A program made the position numbers and the translations under genes. Positions 31,815-40,971 of a stretch of DNA of 64,000 nt are shown here, piece by piece (position 1 is the first letter of the stretch; every line of letters starts with the position of its first letter). Source of the stretch: Trebonia sp963773105 (GTDB taxonomy: Bacteria; Actinomycetota; Actinomycetes; Streptosporangiales; Streptosporangiaceae); NCBI GenBank assembly GCA_963773105.1, contig CAVZAA010000001.1, positions 186,001-250,000 on the forward strand. Reading direction: 5' to 3'. A model generated the notes under the pieces. It did no database searches and had not been told where the DNA came from. It saw nothing but the letters and a program-made list of their open reading frames with translations.

Positions 31815-33676
31815 GCCGTCTCCGGCGCCAGCCGCGCGAGGGCCGAGATGTCGCGCGACGCGCCGGTCGACGCCGACGTCGCTAGCGCCGCGTAGACCTG
31901 CAGGGCCGCGCTCACCGAACGCTCCCGGGCTGCCGGCCGGTAACCGCCGAGCGAGGCCAGCAGTGCCTGGCGCCGCTCCGCTAGCTCAAGATCGGGCACG
32001 TCGAGCCGCAGTTCCCTGCGCGGGATGTCGATCACGACGGTGTCTCCCTCGTTGACCAGCGCGAGGGCCCCGCCGCTGGCCGCCTCGGGGGAGATGTGCC
32101 CGATCGACAGCCCGGAGGTGCCGCCGGAGAACCGCCCGTCGGTGACCAGCGCGCAGGCCCGCCCGAGCCCCTTGCCCTTGAGGAAGCTGGTCGGGTACAG
32201 CATCTCCTGCATGCCGGGCCCGCCGCGCGGCCCCTCGTAGCGGATCACGACGACGTCCCCGGCGACCACCCGGCCGCCGAGGATCCCGGCGACGGCATCC
32301 TCCTGCGACTCGAACACCTTCGCAGGCCCGGAGAACGTCCACAGCTCCTCGGGCACGCCCGCGGTCTTCACCACCGCCCCCTCCGGGGCTATGTTCCCGT
32401 ACAGCATGCAGAGCCCGCCGTCGGCGGTGTAGGCGTGGGCAACGTCCCTGATGCACCCGCCGGCCGCGTCGCGGTCAAGCGACTCCCACGACGCCGACTG
32501 CGAGTACCCCTTGACCGTCCGCACCCCGCCGGGGGCCGCGTGGTAGAGCTCGACCGCCTCCGGCAGCACCGACTCGGAGCGGAGGTCCCAGGCGGAGATC
32601 GGCGCGCCGTGCACCGTCACCACGTCCCGGTTGAGCAGCCCGGCCCGGTCAAGCTCGCCCAGGATGGTGTAGATGCCGCCCGCCCGGTGCACGTCCTCGA
32701 CGTGGTACGACCCGCTCGGCGCGACCTTGCAGATGCACGGCACCCGCCGCGAAAGCTCGTCGATCTCCTTGAGCCCGAAGTCGACCCCGGCCTCGTGCGC
32801 TGCGGCGAGCAGGTGCAGCACCGTGTTGGTGGAGCCGCCCATCGCGACGTCGAGCGCCATCGCGTTCTCGAACGCCTCGCGCGACGCGATCGACCGCGGC
32901 AGGACCGACTCGTCGTCGGAGTCGTAGTACCGCTTGGTGATCTCGACCGCGACCGAGGCCGCGCGCACGAACAGGTCGCGCCGGGCGGTGTGCGTCGCCA
33001 GCGTGGTCCCGTTGCCGGGCAGCGCCAGCCCGATCGCCTCGGTGAGGCAGTTCATCGAGTTGGCGGTGAACATCCCGGAGCAGGAGCCGCAGGTCGGGCA
33101 GGCCGCCTCCTCCAGCGACAGCAGGTCCGCCTCCGACACCGAGGGATCGGCCGCCGCGACCATCGAGTCGATCAGGTCCAGCTTGCGGACGCCCGAGGAC
33201 CCGTCCGCCGTCGCGATGACCTTCCCTGCCTCCATCGGGCCGCCGGACACGAACACGGTCGGGATGTTGAGCCGCATCGCGGCGATCAGCATCCCGGGCG
33301 TGATCTTGTCGCAGTTGGAGATGCAGATCAGCGCGTCCGCGCAGTGCGCGTTGACCATGTACTCGACCGAGTCGGCGATGAGCTCGCGGGACGGCAGCGA
33401 GTAGAGCATGCCGCCGTGGCCCATCGCGATGCCGTCGTCGACCGCGATCGTGTTGAACTCACGCGGGATCGCGCCGGCCGCCCGCACCGCGTCGGCCACC
33501 ACCCGGCCGACGTCGGCCAGGTGGACGTGGCCGGGGACGAATTCGGTGAAGCTGTTCGCGACCGCGATAATCGGCTTGCCGAAGTCCTCGGACGCTACCC
33601 CGGTGGCGCGCAGCAGGGCGCGCGCTCCCGCCATATTCCGACCGTGCGTGACCGTGCGTGACCTCAACGGCGGCAT
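31811..33676 (-). CDS. ilvD: Dihydroxy-acid dehydratase
   Basis: Dehydrates dihydroxy-acids in valine, leucine and isoleucine synthesis, using an iron-sulphur cluster. The 621-aa protein has cluster and active-site motifs ISNCDKITPGM and CPTCGSCSGMFTANSMNCL, and the ALVTDGRFSGGTSGLSIGH C-terminal motif. Full length; the start at 33676 begins MPPLRSRTVTHGRNMAGAR as in homologues. Confidence 0.97.
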   Translation of the reverse strand: MPPLRSRTVTHGRNMAGARALLRATGVASEDFGKPIIAVANSFTEFVPGHVHLADVGRVVADAVRAAGAIPREFNTIAVDDGIAMGHGGMLYSLPSRELIADSVEYMVNAHCADALICISNCDKITPGMLIAAMRLNIPTVFVSGGPMEAGKVIATADGSSGVRKLDLIDSMVAAADPSVSEADLLSLEEAACPTCGSCSGMFTANSMNCLTEAIGLALPGNGTTLATHTARRDLFVRAASVAVEITKRYYDSDDESVLPRSIASREAFENAMALDVAMGGSTNTVLHLLAAAHEAGVDFGLKEIDELSRRVPCICKVAPSGSYHVEDVHRAGGIYTILGELDRAGLLNRDVVTVHGAPISAWDLRSESVLPEAVELYHAAPGGVRTVKGYSQSASWESLDRDAAGGCIRDVAHAYTADGGLCMLYGNIAPEGAVVKTAGVPEELWTFSGPAKVFESQEDAVAGILGGRVVAGDVVVIRYEGPRGGPGMQEMLYPTSFLKGKGLGRACALVTDGRFSGGTSGLSIGHISPEAASGGALALVNEGDTVVIDIPRRELRLDVPDLELAERRQALLASLGGYRPAARERSVSAALQVYAALATSASTGASRDISALARLAPETA

Positions 33677-33711
33677 CGCCGAACTCCCCTCACCATTAAG
33701 TCATGGGAAGT

Positions 33712-35163
33712 TCAGCCTACAGGCGCGACCGTCCTCGTCGGCGCGACGTCCGGCAGCATCCTGGCCGCCGTGTCATAGATCGTGCGGACTTCCTCGCGGG
33801 TGAGCTTCGGCGCGCCGTCGCGTTGCCGCGCGCGTCGCTTGAGGTACTTGCGCAGGGTGGGCCCGCTGAACACGTCGACGTTTCTGATCGTGGCGATGTC
33901 CCACGGGATCCTGGGCCCGTAGATCGCGAGGGCGGGCCTGACCGAGATCTCGGTCCCAAGCGCGGCCGAGAGGATCTCGCTGGCCTGCGCCGCCTCCCAG
34001 ACGGCGTGCTCGAGCCGGTCCTTCTGGGACTCGGGTCCGCGATAAAGCCGCTTGCCGTTCAAGGTGCGGACCGGCACCTTGGAATCCCACTTCTCCGAGT
34101 CGATCGCGTACACGCCGGTCGGGCCGACGACCAGGTGGTCGATGTACTCCCGGCTGTCGGGGATGGGCCGGGCGTCGAGGGCGAAGTACCCGTCGCGCCG
34201 CAACCGCCGCAACTGCCTGCGGGTACGCCGCTGGGCGCCGGCCTGGCTGGCGCCGTTGTCGTAGTTGGCGGCGTTCCGCGACCGGTAGAGAGTGTCGATG
34301 ATTCCGGCCAGAATGGCCAGCGTCAGACCGATCATCCAGTTCCTGGTCAGAATTCCGAATAGCAGTCCGACCACGAGCATGATGCCGGCGCGCAGCCGCC
34401 AGAAGCGGATCTGCACATCCGGCGGAAGATCGCGCACGCCGATTCTGGGCTGGCCGTCGCGTGCCGGCGCGGCAGCTCGGCGGCCCCCAACCCTGATACC
34501 GAACGGACCCGGCTTACTCTCCGCGGCCGGCTCGACCGGCCGGATGGACGACGTCACCGGCTGGTTCCACGCCGCCCCGATCGGGATGGGATCGATCGGC
34601 CGGGCGGCGGCCGGCGCCACCTCAGGGGCGAGCGGCTCGTCGGCGTGGGCCCGGCGCGGCAGCCTGAAATCCAGGGCCGGTTCCGAGTCGGGCGGCACCT
34701 CGCTGGTCGCCATGTCGCCGAAGATGGAGATGCCGTCGTCGGCGGGCCCGGCGGGCTCTTCCCCTTCGACGGAAGACGTCGAGGTGAAGGACGGGCTCGG
34801 CGGCGATCCGAGCGGCACGGCCGTGACCGGGCGCGGGGCCTCGTAGACCAGCTCGGCATCCGTGTCGCGCTCGCCGCCGGGCGCACCCGGTGGCGGGTCA
34901 TCCATGCCCGAGTGCGCGTACCTGATCGGGCCCAGCCGCCGGCTGGCGCTGCGGTCGTGCCGTGGCGACCGGGCGTCGGCGCCCTGGTTCTCGGCGACGG
35001 TGTACCTAGTGCCTTCGACTCCGGTGTTGTAGCTGCTGCGGGGGGGCGGGTCAGCGTCAGCGACCGGAGTTACCGTTGCCTGCACGCCGTTGTGCGGCTG
35101 CGTCCCTGGCTGCGCTGATGACCTGGAGTTCTTGATTCGGGGCCAAGCCATCCATCTCACCAT
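33712..35163 (-). CDS. NERD-domain membrane protein
   Basis: 483 aa. The N-terminal 215 residues are disordered and polar. Two hydrophobic helices follow (RLRAGIMLVVGLLFGIL and MIGLTLAILAGIIDTLY). The C-terminal 190 residues form a NERD (nuclease-related) domain: YIDHLVVGPTGVYAIDSEKW, KRLYRGPE and a core with Asp and Glu-x-Lys-like spacing. The NERD fold is related to Holliday-junction-resolvase-like nucleases, but activity is rarely shown. The start is uncertain within the disordered region. It lies downstream of, and divergent in orientation from, proS. Confidence 0.8.
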   Translation of the reverse strand: MVRWMAWPRIKNSRSSAQPGTQPHNGVQATVTPVADADPPPRSSYNTGVEGTRYTVAENQGADARSPRHDRSASRRLGPIRYAHSGMDDPPPGAPGGERDTDAELVYEAPRPVTAVPLGSPPSPSFTSTSSVEGEEPAGPADDGISIFGDMATSEVPPDSEPALDFRLPRRAHADEPLAPEVAPAAARPIDPIPIGAAWNQPVTSSIRPVEPAAESKPGPFGIRVGGRRAAAPARDGQPRIGVRDLPPDVQIRFWRLRAGIMLVVGLLFGILTRNWMIGLTLAILAGIIDTLYRSRNAANYDNGASQAGAQRRTRRQLRRLRRDGYFALDARPIPDSREYIDHLVVGPTGVYAIDSEKWDSKVPVRTLNGKRLYRGPESQKDRLEHAVWEAAQASEILSAALGTEISVRPALAIYGPRIPWDIATIRNVDVFSGPTLRKYLKRRARQRDGAPKLTREEVRTIYDTAARMLPDVAPTRTVAPVG

Positions 35164-35376
35164 CTCAGCGTACCGATTTGGCCGCCTCTAATGCGGCGCT
35201 CTTTTATCCATGTGCCCAGCGTATGCGCGTTTAAATCGGACATTCGGCGCTGTTAATTGCACTGTAAATCGCGTTGGGCGGCCCAGCCAGCGCTAATGCC
35301 GTCCGAGGTGACGCCGGGTCGGCGATAGAATCCGGCGAAGACATGACGGTCCAAGACTTGACAAGGCGGAGCTAAC

Positions 35377-37101
35377 GTGCGCTGGTCGACCATGCACATC
35401 CCGACGCTGCGGGATGACCCTGCGGAGGCGGGCGCGCCCAGCCACCGGCTGCTACTGCGGGCCGGATACGTGCGCCAGCTGATGGCGGGCCACTACTCGC
35501 TGCTACCGCTGGCGGTCCGCGTTCGGCTCAAGGTAATCGGCATCATCCGCGACGAGATGAACAAGATCGGCGCGCAGGAGATCCTGATGCCGATCATGCA
35601 CCCGGCCGAGGTGTGGCTGCGGAGCGGTCGCTGGGAGGTCATGGGCGACGAGATGTTCCGGCTCAAGGACCGCAAGGGCGCCGACATGGCACTCGGCATG
35701 ACCCACGAGGAGATCGTCTCGACCCTCGCCACCGAGCTCAACTCCTACCGTGAGCTGCCGCAGTCCTGGTACCAGTTCCAGACCAAGATGCGCGACGAGC
35801 CGCGCCCGAAGGCGGGCCTGATGCGGACCCGGGAGTTCACGATGAAGGACTCCTACAGCTTCGACCTCGACGCCGAGGGCCTTGACCGGTCGTTCGAGGC
35901 GCACCACCAGGCCTACGCCCGCGCGTTCGAGCGGATGGGCATCCCCGCGATCCCGGTGGAGGCGTCCAACGGCTCCATGGGCGGCTCCGGCTCGCGCGAG
36001 TTCGTCTGCCCGTCCGAGGCCGGCGAGGACGACATCGTCTACTGCCCCAAGTGCGGCTACGCGGCCAACCGCGAGGCGGCCGTGTCGGTGCTGGCGGCGG
36101 TCGACCCGGCGGCCGACGCGGCGGTCGCCCTGGCCGAGCCCGCCCGGTTCGACACCCCCGGGGTACGGACGATCGAGGACCTGGCGACCGGTTACCACGC
36201 TCCGGCCGAGCGGCAGGTCAAAACCCTGGTCTACGTGCTCGACGGGGCGCTCACGCTGGTGCTGCTCCGCGGCGACCACGCGCTGGAGGAGCAGAAGCTG
36301 ATCGACGCCACCGGCGCCCGGTCGGTCCGCCCGGCCGAGGCGGAGGAGATCTTCGCCGCGCTCGGCGCCCACCCGGGCTCGCTCGGCTCGGTCGCCGTCG
36401 CCGACCTGCCGATCGTGGCCGATCTGGCCCTACGGGACCGGTCCGGCCTGGTAACCGGGGCTAACACCGACAACGTGCACCTGCGCGGGGTGGACGTCGC
36501 CCGCGACATCCAGGTCGGCCGCTGGGCCGACCTGCGGGCGGTCGCGGCCGGTGAGGCCTGCGCCTCCTGCGGGCAGCCGCTCACGGTCATCAAGGGGATC
36601 GAGGTCGGCCACATCTTCAAGCTCGGCTACAAGTATTCCGAGGCCATGGATATCACCGTCTCCGGCCCTGACGGCAAGCCGGTCAGGCCGATCATGGGCT
36701 GCTACGGCATCGGCGTTGAGCGTGCGATGGCGACCTGCGTCGAAGTCCACCACGACGAGAAGGGCATCGTCTGGCCGGTCAGCGTCGCCCCGTTCGAGGC
36801 GGTCGTGGTGGTCGCGCAGCAGAACGACGCGACGGTGGCCGAGGCGGGGGAGCGGGCCTACCGGGCCCTGCTCGACGCCGGGGTGGACGTGATCATCGAT
36901 GACCGCCCCGACCGGGCCGGGGTCAAGTTCAGCGACGCCGAGCTCGTGGGCATCCCGTTCCGCATCACGATCGGCAAGCGCGGCGTCGCCGCGGGCACCG
37001 CCGAGCTGACCCACCGCGCCACCGGGGAAACCGTGGTGATCCCGCTGGACGACGTAGCCAAGCACGTCCGCGAGGCGGTGGCCCAGGCCCTCACCGGCTA
37101 A
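35377..37101 (+). CDS. proS: Prolyl-tRNA synthetase (bacterial type)
   Basis: Charges tRNA-Pro. The 574-aa class II enzyme has motif 2 around RDEPRPKAGLMRTREFTMKD, an editing (INS) domain in the middle (about 225-390), motif 3 MGCYGIGVERAMA, and an anticodon-binding domain at the C-terminus. The GTG at 35377 has GGCGGAG upstream. It stands alone, with a 213-bp upstream gap in which no T-box was recognised. Confidence 0.97.
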   Translation: MRWSTMHIPTLRDDPAEAGAPSHRLLLRAGYVRQLMAGHYSLLPLAVRVRLKVIGIIRDEMNKIGAQEILMPIMHPAEVWLRSGRWEVMGDEMFRLKDRKGADMALGMTHEEIVSTLATELNSYRELPQSWYQFQTKMRDEPRPKAGLMRTREFTMKDSYSFDLDAEGLDRSFEAHHQAYARAFERMGIPAIPVEASNGSMGGSGSREFVCPSEAGEDDIVYCPKCGYAANREAAVSVLAAVDPAADAAVALAEPARFDTPGVRTIEDLATGYHAPAERQVKTLVYVLDGALTLVLLRGDHALEEQKLIDATGARSVRPAEAEEIFAALGAHPGSLGSVAVADLPIVADLALRDRSGLVTGANTDNVHLRGVDVARDIQVGRWADLRAVAAGEACASCGQPLTVIKGIEVGHIFKLGYKYSEAMDITVSGPDGKPVRPIMGCYGIGVERAMATCVEVHHDEKGIVWPVSVAPFEAVVVVAQQNDATVAEAGERAYRALLDAGVDVIIDDRPDRAGVKFSDAELVGIPFRITIGKRGVAAGTAELTHRATGETVVIPLDDVAKHVREAVAQALTG

Positions 37102-37107
37102 CGGTCG

Positions 37108-37914
37108 TCATGCCGCCCGGCGGGTGATGAGGAGGCCGGCGATGGCCAGGATGATCGCGGGCCAGCCGATGAGGACCAGCATGGAGAGCGCCGGGGTGAG
37201 CAGGTTCGGCGCGGGATGCAGGGCCACGACCTGGTAGGCGGCGACTGGCAGGGTGAACCGGTCGATCCGGCTCCATTGGGCCGGCAGCGGAAGCAGGGCG
37301 AGCGGCAGGTAGAACACCACCGGCAGCACCGCGATGGCACCGGCCGTGTGACGGATGGCCGCGCCGAGCCCGACGCCGGTGACGGCCACGACGACGAGGA
37401 CGAAGCCGGCTGCGAGGACCGCTCCTGCCACCCCGGGGCGGGACAGGGCTACGCCCTGGCCGTGACGGGACAGGATCGCCTGCGTGAGCGAGAACGACGC
37501 CACCGCCAGCAGCTCGCCGAAGACCAGGGTCAGCGCGGCCACGACCGCGGTCTTGGCGGTGAGCACCGCCAGTCGTCTGGGTACCGCCGTGAACGTCGTG
37601 CGGATCTGACCGGTGGCGTATTCCGAGGTGAACGCCAGGACGCCCAGGATGCCCACGGCCAGCACCGGGTACTCCGCCCAGCCGATGAAGCTGAACGCGA
37701 CCGGGTCGGGCAGCGGGGCTCCTCGGCCGGCCGGAACAGCGGCGAGCACGCTACCCGCCAGTGACACGACGGCCGCGACGATCAGCGCCCAGTACGTTGA
37801 GCGGACCGAGCGGAGCTTCGTCCACTCCGAGGCAAGCACGTCGCGGGCGCGGGCGATGCGGCCCTGCCCTGCCTGGCGGGCCTGGTCGCCCGCGCGGAGC
37901 TCGGCTGTGGTCAT
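37108..37914 (-). CDS. ABC transporter permease (ABC-2 type)
   Basis: 268 aa with six hydrophobic segments. It opens with VLASEWTKLRSVRSTYWALI, the usual start of actinobacterial ABC-2 permeases, and includes FTSEYATGQIRTTFTAVPRR, a family hallmark. It overlaps the stop of the ATPase gene by 4 nt (37911-37914), so the two encode one exporter. The substrate is unknown. Confidence 0.93.
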   Translation of the reverse strand: MTTAELRAGDQARQAGQGRIARARDVLASEWTKLRSVRSTYWALIVAAVVSLAGSVLAAVPAGRGAPLPDPVAFSFIGWAEYPVLAVGILGVLAFTSEYATGQIRTTFTAVPRRLAVLTAKTAVVAALTLVFGELLAVASFSLTQAILSRHGQGVALSRPGVAGAVLAAGFVLVVVAVTGVGLGAAIRHTAGAIAVLPVVFYLPLALLPLPAQWSRIDRFTLPVAAYQVVALHPAPNLLTPALSMLVLIGWPAIILAIAGLLITRRAA

Positions 37915-39122
37915 GGCGCGACCGCCCCTTCCCCGGCCCGGTTCCGGGCGTGGTAATCGACGCTGTCTTTGGTGATGTCCAGGTACGCCTCCTCCAGCGA
38001 GGCGTGCCGTGGCGTCAGTTCGTGCACGCCGATGCCGTGACCGGCGGCAAGATCGGCGATGGCGGGCGCGTCGAGGCCGCGCACGGAGAGCGCGTCGTCG
38101 CCCTCGGCGACCACGGTCGCGCCGTGCGCGCCGAGCAGCCGGGCGAGGTCACCCGGGCGCGGCGACCGGACCAGCACATCCGCCCGCGCATTGGCCTCGG
38201 TGAACTCGGCCGTGGGCTGGTCGGCGAGTAGCCTGCCACGCCCGATGATGATCAGGTGGTCGGCGGTCAGCGCCATCTCGCTCACCAGGTGGCTGGAGAC
38301 GAAGACCGTGCGGCCCTCGGCGGCCAGCGACTTGAAGAGCTGCCTGATCCAGTGGATCCCTTCCGGGTCAAGGCCGTTGACCGGCTCGTCGAAGATGAGC
38401 ACCGGGGGATCGCCGAGCAAGGCGAGAGCGATGCCGAGCCGCTGCTTCATGCCGAGCGAGAACCCCTTGACGCGCCTGTCAGCGACGCCCTCGAGCCCGG
38501 TCACCCGGAGTACCTCGGTGACCCGCCGCCGCCCGATCCCGTTGCTCTGGGCCACCGAAAGCACATGGTCGTAGGCGGATCGCCCCGGGTGCACCGCGCC
38601 GGCTTCGAGCAGCGAGCCGACCTGGCGCAGCGGGCGGATGATCCCCCGGTAGGGGTAGCCGCCGATGAGCGCCCGCCCCGCGGTGGGGTCGTCCAGGCCC
38701 AGGATGATCCGCATTGTCGTTGTCTTCCCGGCGCCGTTTGGGCCGAGGAAGCCGGTCACCTGCCCGGGACGAACCGTGAAACTCAGGCTGTCCAGCGCGA
38801 CGAGCGGTCCGAACCGCTTGGTCAGCCCGTCCACCTCGATCGTGACCTGACCCTGCCCGGCTGGCCGCAGCGCCCGCGGCCGCCGCTCAGGGAACGCATC
38901 GGGCGGCTCTCGGAGCGGACCGGGAAGCTCAGGTGCCTGGAGCACCTCGCTGGCCCGGCCGAAGGCCAGGTAGGCGATCCCGCCCAACGGGCACGACGCG
39001 CAGATGATGAGCGCCCAAGCCCACTTGGGCAGGTTGCTTGCCTCGTTCCGCACCAGGCTGACCAGGCAGTAGGCATCGAAGACGAGCGCGCACGCGAGCA
39101 GCGCGATAACCGCCGGTGGCAT
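37911..39122 (-). CDS. ABC transporter ATPase with N-terminal PLDc_N-like membrane domain
   Basis: 403 aa from ATG 39122 (GAGGTG upstream). Residues 1-60 form two helices of the PLDc_N type (VIALLACALVFDAYCLVSLV, WAWALIICASCPLGGIAYLA). The ATPase follows with Walker A GPNGAGKTTT, signature FSLGMKQRLG, Walker B PPVLIFDEP and the H-loop SSHLVSE. The order is unusual: PLDc_N segments more often stand alone or precede phospholipases. The ATPase starts 7 nt after the stop of the serine-hydrolase-like gene and overlaps the permease gene, giving a three-gene operon. Confidence 0.9.
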   Translation of the reverse strand: MPPAVIALLACALVFDAYCLVSLVRNEASNLPKWAWALIICASCPLGGIAYLAFGRASEVLQAPELPGPLREPPDAFPERRPRALRPAGQGQVTIEVDGLTKRFGPLVALDSLSFTVRPGQVTGFLGPNGAGKTTTMRIILGLDDPTAGRALIGGYPYRGIIRPLRQVGSLLEAGAVHPGRSAYDHVLSVAQSNGIGRRRVTEVLRVTGLEGVADRRVKGFSLGMKQRLGIALALLGDPPVLIFDEPVNGLDPEGIHWIRQLFKSLAAEGRTVFVSSHLVSEMALTADHLIIIGRGRLLADQPTAEFTEANARADVLVRSPRPGDLARLLGAHGATVVAEGDDALSVRGLDAPAIADLAAGHGIGVHELTPRHASLEEAYLDITKDSVDYHARNRAGEGAVAP

Positions 39123-39129
39123 GGGCACG

Positions 39130-40752
39130 TCACCTCGTCCCGTACCGAGCGGAGTCAACCTGGGGGGATGGGTTCGTCCACAACCGCAGCATCCGATCAT
39201 CGACGGCATCGAGCAGCACCAGACGGCTCGCCATGATGAGATGCGTCCGGTTGTCTCGGAGCCGGATGGTCAGCGCCGCGATCCCGTCGGGGCCTAGCCC
39301 GCCAAGGACGGCGGTGTCGCCCCGCGGGCGGATGAGCCAGCCGAGGCCTGCGTGCCCGTCGCCGCTCTCCGACGCGGCCTGCGGTGTCAGCGCCTCGCGT
39401 GCGAGCGCCGCTGGCAGCAGGGATGACCAGCCGGTGCCGAGCCGGACGAGATCCGCCGCCGTCGCCCACAGCCCGCCGGCCGCCTGCAGGGTGCACACCG
39501 TGGCGGGAACCGGCTCGAAGGCGCCCGCCGCGGTGACGGTGTAGCCGGTCACCGCGCCGGGGCCGATGTCGGTCACCGAGGCGGGAAACGCCGACCGGCT
39601 CATCCCCAGCGGCCGCAGCACCAGCGACGTCACCGCGTCCGCGTACGGCGTTCCGGTGACGTCGGCGATCAGCTGCCCGAGCACCGCGCAGCCGGAGTTG
39701 GTCGGCCGGACCACGCCGCGCGGGCCGCCGCAGCCGACGACCGGGCCGGTGACCGCCGCCACCTCCAGCACGCTGGCGCCGAATAGCTGGCCCGGGTTCT
39801 CCGGCACGTCATCGATTCCGCTGCTGTGGCTCAGCAGCTCCCTGACGGTGACGGTGTCGTCGGCCAGGCGCACCGCGCGCAGGAGGTCGTTTGCGGGACT
39901 GTCGAGACCGAAGCGGCCCTCGGCCGCCAGGCACAGCACGGCGGTGGCGGTGACGAGCGCGGCGACGCCCGAGGCGGGGAAGCGGTGACCGGTGTCCAGG
40001 GGCTCGGAGCGTTCGAGATTCGCCCAGCCTTTCGCGACCGCCCATGCCGGGCGAGCGGGATCGCCGCCGGCGATGACCAGGGCCGCCGGGCCGAGCTCGG
40101 CGTAAGCGCCGTCGGCGATCGCGGCCACGCCGGCCGGCACGTCGCCAAGCACGCGGGTGGGCGGTGCCGCCGCGCGCGCATCGGTGATCCGGCTGCCCAG
40201 GGGAATGGCTTGCAGCGAGGCCAGCCGGTGCGGCGGTGACTCCTCCGCCACGGCGATCACCTCGGCGTCGGCGATCCTGGCGCGGACCACCAGCGGCTCC
40301 TGGTCGACCAGGAGGAATCCCTCGTGCAGGTCGGGAGAGCTGCTCGCTAGCTGCGCGACCAGTTCGCCGGCCGGAAGCGCGGCCAGCAATCGCTCGCTGA
40401 AATGCTGCCGCATTTCCTGCTCGTCAGGGGGCGTCCAGGTCGGCTCGCCGGCGTCCGCGAACCGGGCGATCACCCATTCCAGATGCGGCAGCGCCTGGCT
40501 CCGCACCGGGGGCTGGCCGCTGATGAACACTTTGAGTGCGGCCCAGCTGGGCTGGCCGTACTCGCTCGCGATGGCCTGCTGCGCGTCGTGCAGCGAGGGG
40601 AACTCCCCAGCGGCCAGGCGGCGTTTCGCGGCAAGCTTCAGGTATCGCAGGCTCGGGTGGGTTGGCAGCGGACGCTGTTCTGGGAGGCATGGCAGCCCTT
40701 CCTCACGCCCGGGGTCCGCTACATCGGGCAGGAAAGACCGGCCTTTTCGCAC
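39130..40752 (-). CDS. Serine hydrolase/beta-lactamase-fold protein lacking catalytic motifs
   Basis: 540 aa. An N-terminal helical motif (HPSLRYLKLAAKRRL then ASEYGQPSWAALKVF, about 32-75) is common in actinobacterial multidomain proteins. A middle domain of about 150 residues is unassigned. From about residue 245 the beta-lactamase/PBP fold is clear (TGHRFPASGVAALVTATAVL, ELLSHSSGIDD, GTPYADAVTSLVLRPLGMSR). The SxxK motif reads SGVA (no Lys), YxN reads PTN (no Tyr), and the HxG/KTG region reads LGGLG. It is therefore probably inactive as a hydrolase. Operon with an ABC exporter suggests a binding or immunity role; this is inference. Confidence 0.8.
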   Translation of the reverse strand: MRKGRSFLPDVADPGREEGLPCLPEQRPLPTHPSLRYLKLAAKRRLAAGEFPSLHDAQQAIASEYGQPSWAALKVFISGQPPVRSQALPHLEWVIARFADAGEPTWTPPDEQEMRQHFSERLLAALPAGELVAQLASSSPDLHEGFLLVDQEPLVVRARIADAEVIAVAEESPPHRLASLQAIPLGSRITDARAAAPPTRVLGDVPAGVAAIADGAYAELGPAALVIAGGDPARPAWAVAKGWANLERSEPLDTGHRFPASGVAALVTATAVLCLAAEGRFGLDSPANDLLRAVRLADDTVTVRELLSHSSGIDDVPENPGQLFGASVLEVAAVTGPVVGCGGPRGVVRPTNSGCAVLGQLIADVTGTPYADAVTSLVLRPLGMSRSAFPASVTDIGPGAVTGYTVTAAGAFEPVPATVCTLQAAGGLWATAADLVRLGTGWSSLLPAALAREALTPQAASESGDGHAGLGWLIRPRGDTAVLGGLGPDGIAALTIRLRDNRTHLIMASRLVLLDAVDDRMLRLWTNPSPQVDSARYGTR

Positions 40753-40919
40753 GCCAACACGACCGGTGAGCTTGCAGCTCTGCCCGCGGACCTGGCGGCA
40801 CCCGGAAACGCCACTTCGGATAGTACCCCATCCGATCTCGTCAACCCAGGCACTCGGGCCCGGCCGGCCGGGCCGCCAGCACCGGCGGGAGCGGCGGAAC
40901 CGGGGAACCCTGGTTAACG

Positions 40920-40955
40920 GTGCGGCGGGCGCGCGTCACCGAGCGCCCGCCGCAC
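40920..40955 (-). terminator. Hairpin downstream of pepN
   Basis: A perfect 13-bp inverted repeat, GTGCGGCGGGCGC and its complement, with a 10-nt loop lies 17 nt after the pepN stop codon on the minus strand. There is no T-run, as is common in actinobacteria. Confidence 0.7.
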
Positions 40956-40971
40956 AATCAACCGTTAGTCG

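Noticed and set aside
35164..35376. Possible T-box leader upstream of proS
   Set aside because: No T-box sequence or specifier stem recognised; T-boxes in actinobacteria are mostly on ileS.
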